The position numbers were made by a program, and so were the translations under genes. A stretch of DNA of 64,000 bases from Clostridiales bacterium. GTDB taxonomy: Bacteria > Bacillota > Clostridia > Oscillospirales > Oscillospiraceae. Position 1 is the stretch's first letter; every line of letters begins with the position of its first letter. The DNA lies in contig SFPN01000003.1 in assembly GCA_004551945.1 (NCBI GenBank), positions 1 to 64,000 of the forward strand, written 5' to 3'. This document shows positions 60,075 to 64,000 of the stretch, in pieces. The notes under the pieces were generated by a model that saw only the letters and a program-made list of their open reading frames with translations, was not told the DNA's origin and did not search any database.

Positions 60075-60098
60075 CGAGAGAGAGGACAGTGTAACAGC

Positions 60099-61307
60099 AT
60101 GAAATCCAACAGAAATGTCGGACTGTTGATCGTCTTCCTGCTGATCACCGTGGTGATGGCAGTGGCGTTCTTCCCGTCCGTCAACCCCAACGTAGAAGAA
60201 GGGCTGCGTGCCATTGCTCCCATTGACACCAGCAGCCTGGACAACGCCACCCGCACCATTTTTGACTCCATTACTTACGCCAGATCCATCCACATCCTGG
60301 CTATGCTTCTGGTAGGCTTCGGCTTCCTGATGGTTTTCCTGCGGGGCCATGAGTTTACCTCCCTCACCGCCACCTTCCTGGCTGTGAGCATCTCCGTCCC
60401 CGTCTATATGCTGGTCAAGAGCTTCCTGCCCGGGGAGTTCGAGGTTATGAACATCAACGGCTTCCTGTTTGCCGAGTTTGCCGCCGCCAGCTTGCTCATC
60501 TGCATGGGCGCGGTGCTGGGCCGGCTGAAAATGGACCAGTACTTCGTGCTGGGCATTCTCTTTACCATCGCTTATATCTTCAATGAATGGCTCCTGCTGG
60601 AAAGCGGCGTCTTTGAAGGTTTCCTGGACACCGGCGGGTCCGTTGCCATCCACGCCTTCGGCGCTTACTTCGGCCTGGGCGTTGTGGCCATGACGGACAA
60701 GAAGTTTGCCGGCAAGCCCGGCCCCAAGGCGGACAAGATCAGCAACGAGTTCTGCCTGCTGGGCAGCATGATTCTGTGGCTCTTCTGGCCCTCCTTCACC
60801 AGCTCCGTGGTGGCGCCCGAGCGGGGCTACCTGACCGTGCTGAACACCGTGCTGGCTCTGTGCGGCTCCACCCTGGCAACCTACATCTTCACCAAGCTCA
60901 TCCGGGGCAAGATTGAGATCGAAGACATCGCCAACGCGGCTCTGGCCGGCGGCGTGTGCATCGGCTCCACCTGCTCCACTGCCAACCCCGGCTTCGCTAT
61001 GGTCATCGGCATCTGCGCCGGCATCCTGAGCACCGTGGGCTTCTCCATCATCGCCCCCAAGGTCTGCAAGCTCATCCGGGGCACCGATACCTGCGGCGTG
61101 CACAACCTGCACGGTATGCCCGGCCTGCTGGGCGGCCTGTTCGCCATTGCCATCACTGGCAACGTGGGCGTCCAGGTGGGCGCTGTGGTCTGCACCGTGG
61201 TGGTGGGCCTGGTTCTGGGCCGCATCTGTGGCGCCATCCTGGGTCTCTTCGGCACCAAGGAAGACACCTACAGCGACGAGAGCGACTTCATCCTGGAAGA
61301 GGAATAA
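60099..61307 (+). CDS. Rh-type ammonium/ammonia channel, 402 aa
   Basis: About eleven to twelve membrane helices. The motifs are of the Rh subgroup rather than ordinary Amt: DTGGSVAIHAFGAYFGLGV near 184 (first pore His) and DTCGVHNLHGMPG near 330 (second pore His). It conducts NH3/NH4+. The ribosome site before ATG 60099 is weak (AGAGGA, 12 bases away). No glnK/glnB gene is adjacent. A terminator hairpin sits in its leader, pointing to conditional expression. Confidence 0.9.
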   Translation: MKSNRNVGLLIVFLLITVVMAVAFFPSVNPNVEEGLRAIAPIDTSSLDNATRTIFDSITYARSIHILAMLLVGFGFLMVFLRGHEFTSLTATFLAVSISVPVYMLVKSFLPGEFEVMNINGFLFAEFAAASLLICMGAVLGRLKMDQYFVLGILFTIAYIFNEWLLLESGVFEGFLDTGGSVAIHAFGAYFGLGVVAMTDKKFAGKPGPKADKISNEFCLLGSMILWLFWPSFTSSVVAPERGYLTVLNTVLALCGSTLATYIFTKLIRGKIEIEDIANAALAGGVCIGSTCSTANPGFAMVIGICAGILSTVGFSIIAPKVCKLIRGTDTCGVHNLHGMPGLLGGLFAIAITGNVGVQVGAVVCTVVVGLVLGRICGAILGLFGTKEDTYSDESDFILEEE

Positions 61308-61330
61308 ACAACCGATATACGCATGTTACG

Positions 61331-61362
61331 AAAAGCGCCGCCGGAAATCCGGCGGCGCTTTT
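61331..61362 (+). terminator. Terminator of the Rh-type gene
   Basis: AAAAGCGCCGCCGG AAA TCCGGCGGCGCTTTT. Confidence 0.9.
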
Positions 61363-61512
61363 GTGTGTCCATCCTCCGGCTGGGACAAGGTTTGCTGCGA
61401 GGGAAAGGCACAGATTGAATGAAGTTTATAATTATAGATTTTTCTGTTGCATCCTCGAGTCTATTGTGATAAACTTACAGCAGAATCATCTGTTGGAGAA
61501 AGGAGAAGCAAC

Positions 61513-62745
61513 ATGAAACGAATGATTTTTGCGGTCCTGACCGCGCTGCTGGCCCTGGGACTTTGGCCCTCTGCTCTGGCAGCGGAGGAAAGCGAGGGCT
61601 CCTTTGACCGGTTTGCCGTGGTGTCCCCGGAGACCTACCGCCAGTTCAGGGACATTGATGAAAGCAAGTGGTATGGAGCAGAACAGCAGGGGGTCATTCA
61701 GAGAGCCTGTGACCTGGGCATTTTGCACGGCATGGAAGCGAGCCGCTTCCTGCCGGAAGGAAACCTTCGGGTCAGCGAGGCCATTAAGATCGCCTGTGTG
61801 GTTCATGGAATCTATACCACGGGAAACGCCGCCGCCATTTCACCTCAGCCAGGGAAGAACTGGGCCGCGCCCTACATCGCCTATGCCCTGGAGCAGGGCA
61901 TCATCCGGGAGGGAGACTTTGCCGACTACGGAGCCTATGCAACCCGGGCTCAGATGGCGTATATTTTTGCCCATTGTCTGCCGGAGGAAGCACTCCCTGC
62001 GATGAACACCATTGCTGGGATCGAGGAGGTAAAGACCCATTATATGCTGTTTCCTCACCAATATGCAGAGGAGATCTTCCTGCTTTATCGGGCAGGCGTT
62101 CTTCTGGGGGATCAGGGAACCCGGGCGTTCCGGCCGGACGCCGAGATTACCCGGGCGGAGACAGCGGCCATCGTGACCCGCCTGACGGACCCCTCCCAGC
62201 GGGAACACTTTGAGATTCTTTTGCGGGATATGGATATGGGCTGCTATCGTGATTTTGCTGTGACCAATGAACGGGGAGAGACCATTTGCCTTGGCCAGCA
62301 GCCCTATGAGGATGTGCTAGCCTTTCTGGAAGGGAGAACCCCTGATTATGTACAAACATGGAAAGACGAGGAAGTCGCGCGAACAGAGGTGCGGGAAACC
62401 TACTCTGACCTGGAGATTATCTACGCAATTGGGGACATAAACCCAACGGATGCCTATGTTTATGGAATCATTTTCACCAGCCAGGCCTACCATGTAGTCA
62501 ACGGAATTACAGTCGGAGATTCGGGGGCTGCGCTGGAAGCAAAGTACGAGCCGGGCCAGCTTACCTATTCTCCGCCTGAGCCACTTGCCGGTGACGGAGC
62601 GGCCTATTTTGACGGTAGCTATAGCTACAGTCCAGATTTAAAGGCTCCGGATGCCACCCGGCATTATTCCGGAATCACCTATATAATGGAAGGAGACACA
62701 AAAGATCGGATCAAAGAAATCAGCATGGGATGTAAGTTCAACTGA
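61513..62745 (+). CDS. SLH-domain surface protein, 410 aa
   Basis: Signal peptide at residues 1-23 (ending LAA-EE). Three SLH-like repeats follow (about 35-235) with the motifs LRVSEAIKIA, ATRAQMAYIF and ITRAETAAIVTRL, then a C-terminal domain of unknown type (about 240-410) with no catalytic motif seen. It attaches to the cell wall by the SLH repeats. AAAGGAGAAGC precedes ATG 61513. It is a single-gene unit before a terminator and smc. Confidence 0.85.
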   Translation: MKRMIFAVLTALLALGLWPSALAAEESEGSFDRFAVVSPETYRQFRDIDESKWYGAEQQGVIQRACDLGILHGMEASRFLPEGNLRVSEAIKIACVVHGIYTTGNAAAISPQPGKNWAAPYIAYALEQGIIREGDFADYGAYATRAQMAYIFAHCLPEEALPAMNTIAGIEEVKTHYMLFPHQYAEEIFLLYRAGVLLGDQGTRAFRPDAEITRAETAAIVTRLTDPSQREHFEILLRDMDMGCYRDFAVTNERGETICLGQQPYEDVLAFLEGRTPDYVQTWKDEEVARTEVRETYSDLEIIYAIGDINPTDAYVYGIIFTSQAYHVVNGITVGDSGAALEAKYEPGQLTYSPPEPLAGDGAAYFDGSYSYSPDLKAPDATRHYSGITYIMEGDTKDRIKEISMGCKFN

Positions 62746-62757
62746 TTTGGCCCAGTC

Positions 62758-62787
62758 AGCGCACCGCCGTTTTTTCGGTGGTGCGCT
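62758..62787 (+). terminator. Terminator of the SLH gene
   Basis: AGCGCACCGCCG / CGGTGGTGCGCT with a T-rich loop and T-rich downstream sequence. Confidence 0.75.
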
Positions 62788-62882
62788 TTCCGTTCTTTTT
62801 TTCTCTGGCCGTTGCAAAACACGGGATAAGTTGCTATAATAAACTGAATTATAATCTTTTTTATTATAAGGGGGAGAGAGGC

Positions 62883-64000
62883 TTGCAGCTGAAAACACTG
62901 GAACTCCAGGGCTTCAAGTCCTTTCCCGACAAGACGGTGCTCACCTTCGACCATCCCATCACCGCCATTGTGGGGCCCAACGGCAGCGGCAAGTCCAACC
63001 TGGCCGACGCCATCCGCTGGGTTCTGGGGGAGCAGTCCGCCCGGCAGCTTCGGGGGGGCAGGATGGAGGACGTGATCTTCGGCGGCGCCCAGGGGCGCAG
63101 GGGACAGGGGTTTGCCCAGGTCTCCCTCACCCTCACCGGCTGCCAGGATCTGCGCCCGGACCAGGAGGACGAGATCACCGTCACCCGCCGGTATTACCGG
63201 TCCGGGGAGAGCGAATACTACATAAACCGCCAGCAGGTCCGCCTGCGGGACGTCAGCGAGCTGTTCATGGACACCGGCCTGGGGCAGGAGGGCTACGCCC
63301 TCATCGGCCAGGGGCGGATCGACGAGATCCTCTCCGCCCGGAGCACCCAGCGGCGGGAGATCTTTGAGGAGGCCGCGGGCATCTCCCACTGCCGCCACCA
63401 GAAGGAGGAGACCCAGCGAAAGCTGGAGCGAACCCAGGAAAACCTTCTCCGGGTGGCCGACAAGCTGGAGGAGCTGGAGCTCCAGCGCACCCCCCTCCAG
63501 GCTCAGGCGGAGAAGGCCCGGCAGTATCTGGCCCTGCGGGAGGAGCTGCGGGTGCTGGAGATCTCCCTGTGGCTGGATCAGCTGGAAGAGGCCAAGGGGA
63601 AGAGCGACAAGCTCCGGTCCCAGCACGAAGCCGCCCTTCATCAGCTGACCCAGTGCACCCAGGAGGCGGACCGGCTTTATGCCAAAAGCGAGGAGCTGCT
63701 CCTGCGCCTCCGGGACCTGGAGGACCAGGGGGAGCGCCAGAGAAGCCAACTGACCCAAATCGAATCCGACCTGCGCGCCGGCCGGCAGCGTGTCCAGCTG
63801 CTCCAGGGGCGCATCCAACAAAACGAAGCCGCCGCCCGCCGCCTGCGGGGGGAGCTGGCGGAGAAAAGCGCCCGGCAGACGGGGCTGGAGGAGGAGCTTG
63901 CCCGGCAAAGAGCTCATCTGTCCCAGCTGCGCCGCCGGGAGACCGCCTGCCGGGAGGAACTATCCCAGGCCCAAGCGGACCTGCGCAAGACCCAGGAAAC
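62883..64000 (+). CDS. smc: Chromosome segregation protein SMC, 5' part (runs off the window)
   Basis: The N-terminal ATPase head begins LQLKTLELQGFKSFPDK from TTG 62883, with GGGGGAGAG upstream. Walker A is GPNGSGKSN near residue 32; the R-loop and Q-loop region (GLGQEGYALIGQGRIDEIL) and EEAAGI near 162 follow. From about residue 170 a long coiled-coil arm runs to the window end (372 codons seen of about 1190). SMC dimers with ScpA/ScpB organise chromosomes. In many clostridia rnc lies upstream of smc; here an SLH gene does instead. Confidence 0.96.
   Translation, partial: MQLKTLELQGFKSFPDKTVLTFDHPITAIVGPNGSGKSNLADAIRWVLGEQSARQLRGGRMEDVIFGGAQGRRGQGFAQVSLTLTGCQDLRPDQEDEITVTRRYYRSGESEYYINRQQVRLRDVSELFMDTGLGQEGYALIGQGRIDEILSARSTQRREIFEEAAGISHCRHQKEETQRKLERTQENLLRVADKLEELELQRTPLQAQAEKARQYLALREELRVLEISLWLDQLEEAKGKSDKLRSQHEAALHQLTQCTQEADRLYAKSEELLLRLRDLEDQGERQRSQLTQIESDLRAGRQRVQLLQGRIQQNEAAARRLRGELAEKSARQTGLEEELARQRAHLSQLRRRETACREELSQAQADLRKTQE

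Overview
The window reads as chromosomal DNA from a GC-rich (roughly 60 percent by eye) anaerobic Bacillota, class Clostridia. It most resembles the Oscillospiraceae (Flavonifractor / Lawsonibacter / Intestinimonas type). The reasons are an Rnf complex, two [FeFe]-hydrogenase operons, SLH-domain surface proteins, T-box, S-box and L-box leaders, and strong AAGGAGG-type ribosome binding sites. The genus is an inference; there is no rRNA here. All coordinates, motifs and alignments were read by hand.

Layout. 1-1.3 kb: a small unknown protein and an SGNH esterase. 1.4-6.8 kb: rnfCDGEAB, ending in a bidirectional terminator. 6.8-8 kb: small unknown genes and a CmpB-like membrane protein. 8.0-8.9 kb: five tRNA genes (Gly, Arg, His, Gln, Lys) from one promoter, followed by a partial copy of the tRNA-Lys 3' end. 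9.1-9.4 kb: a frameshifted coiled-coil gene. 9.6-13.5 kb: a 1299-residue SLH-anchored M14 peptidase. 13.8-15.1 kb: a LysR regulator divergent from a small membrane protein. 15.5-18.8 kb: a tryptophan T-box leader (specifier TGG) and a three-gene ABC transporter of the TrpXYZ type. 18.9-23.7 kb: repeats, GNAT, MerR, two tandem MATE pumps, and a remnant gene split by a 133-bp MITE-like element. 23.8-27.1 kb (minus strand): lysine riboswitch, dapA, dapB, lysA. 27.2-33.7 kb: a small acidic protein, then malic enzyme, fumarase, two sirtuin-like genes and a D-Ala-D-Ala carboxypeptidase with a very long charged tail. 33.8-36.9 kb: HhH protein, two-component system, GerMN lipoprotein. 37-44.3 kb: a tandem duplication of a flavoprotein + [FeFe]-hydrogenase operon. 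44.4-45 kb: an AT-rich gap. 45-50.3 kb: MetY, a DMT transporter, a pseudouridine synthase, DUF378, an acetyltransferase, cytidine deaminase and a rhomboid-like protein. 50.5-59.9 kb: SAM riboswitch, ahcY, metK, two glycan genes, metF, a MetH reactivation-type protein and metH. 60-64 kb: an Rh-type ammonium channel, an SLH protein and the 5' end of smc.

How the genes work together. Rnf (ferredoxin:NAD+) and the hydrogenases handle reductant and build an ion gradient. Malic enzyme and fumarase move C4 acids. MetY, MetF, MetH, MetK and AhcY form an almost complete methionine/SAM cycle with an S-box at its head. The lysine genes sit under an L-box and the tryptophan importer under a T-box, so three amino acid pathways are each controlled by their own leader RNA.

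The most unusual signals are four. (1) Two copies, 35 kb apart, of an approximately 170-180 nt element with four stems and compensatory base changes, each starting right after a stop codon. (2) A MITE-like family with 3-bp TGA/TCA target duplications and a 28-bp derivative. (3) The hydrogenase operon duplication. (4) A canonical sirtuin beside a degenerate one.
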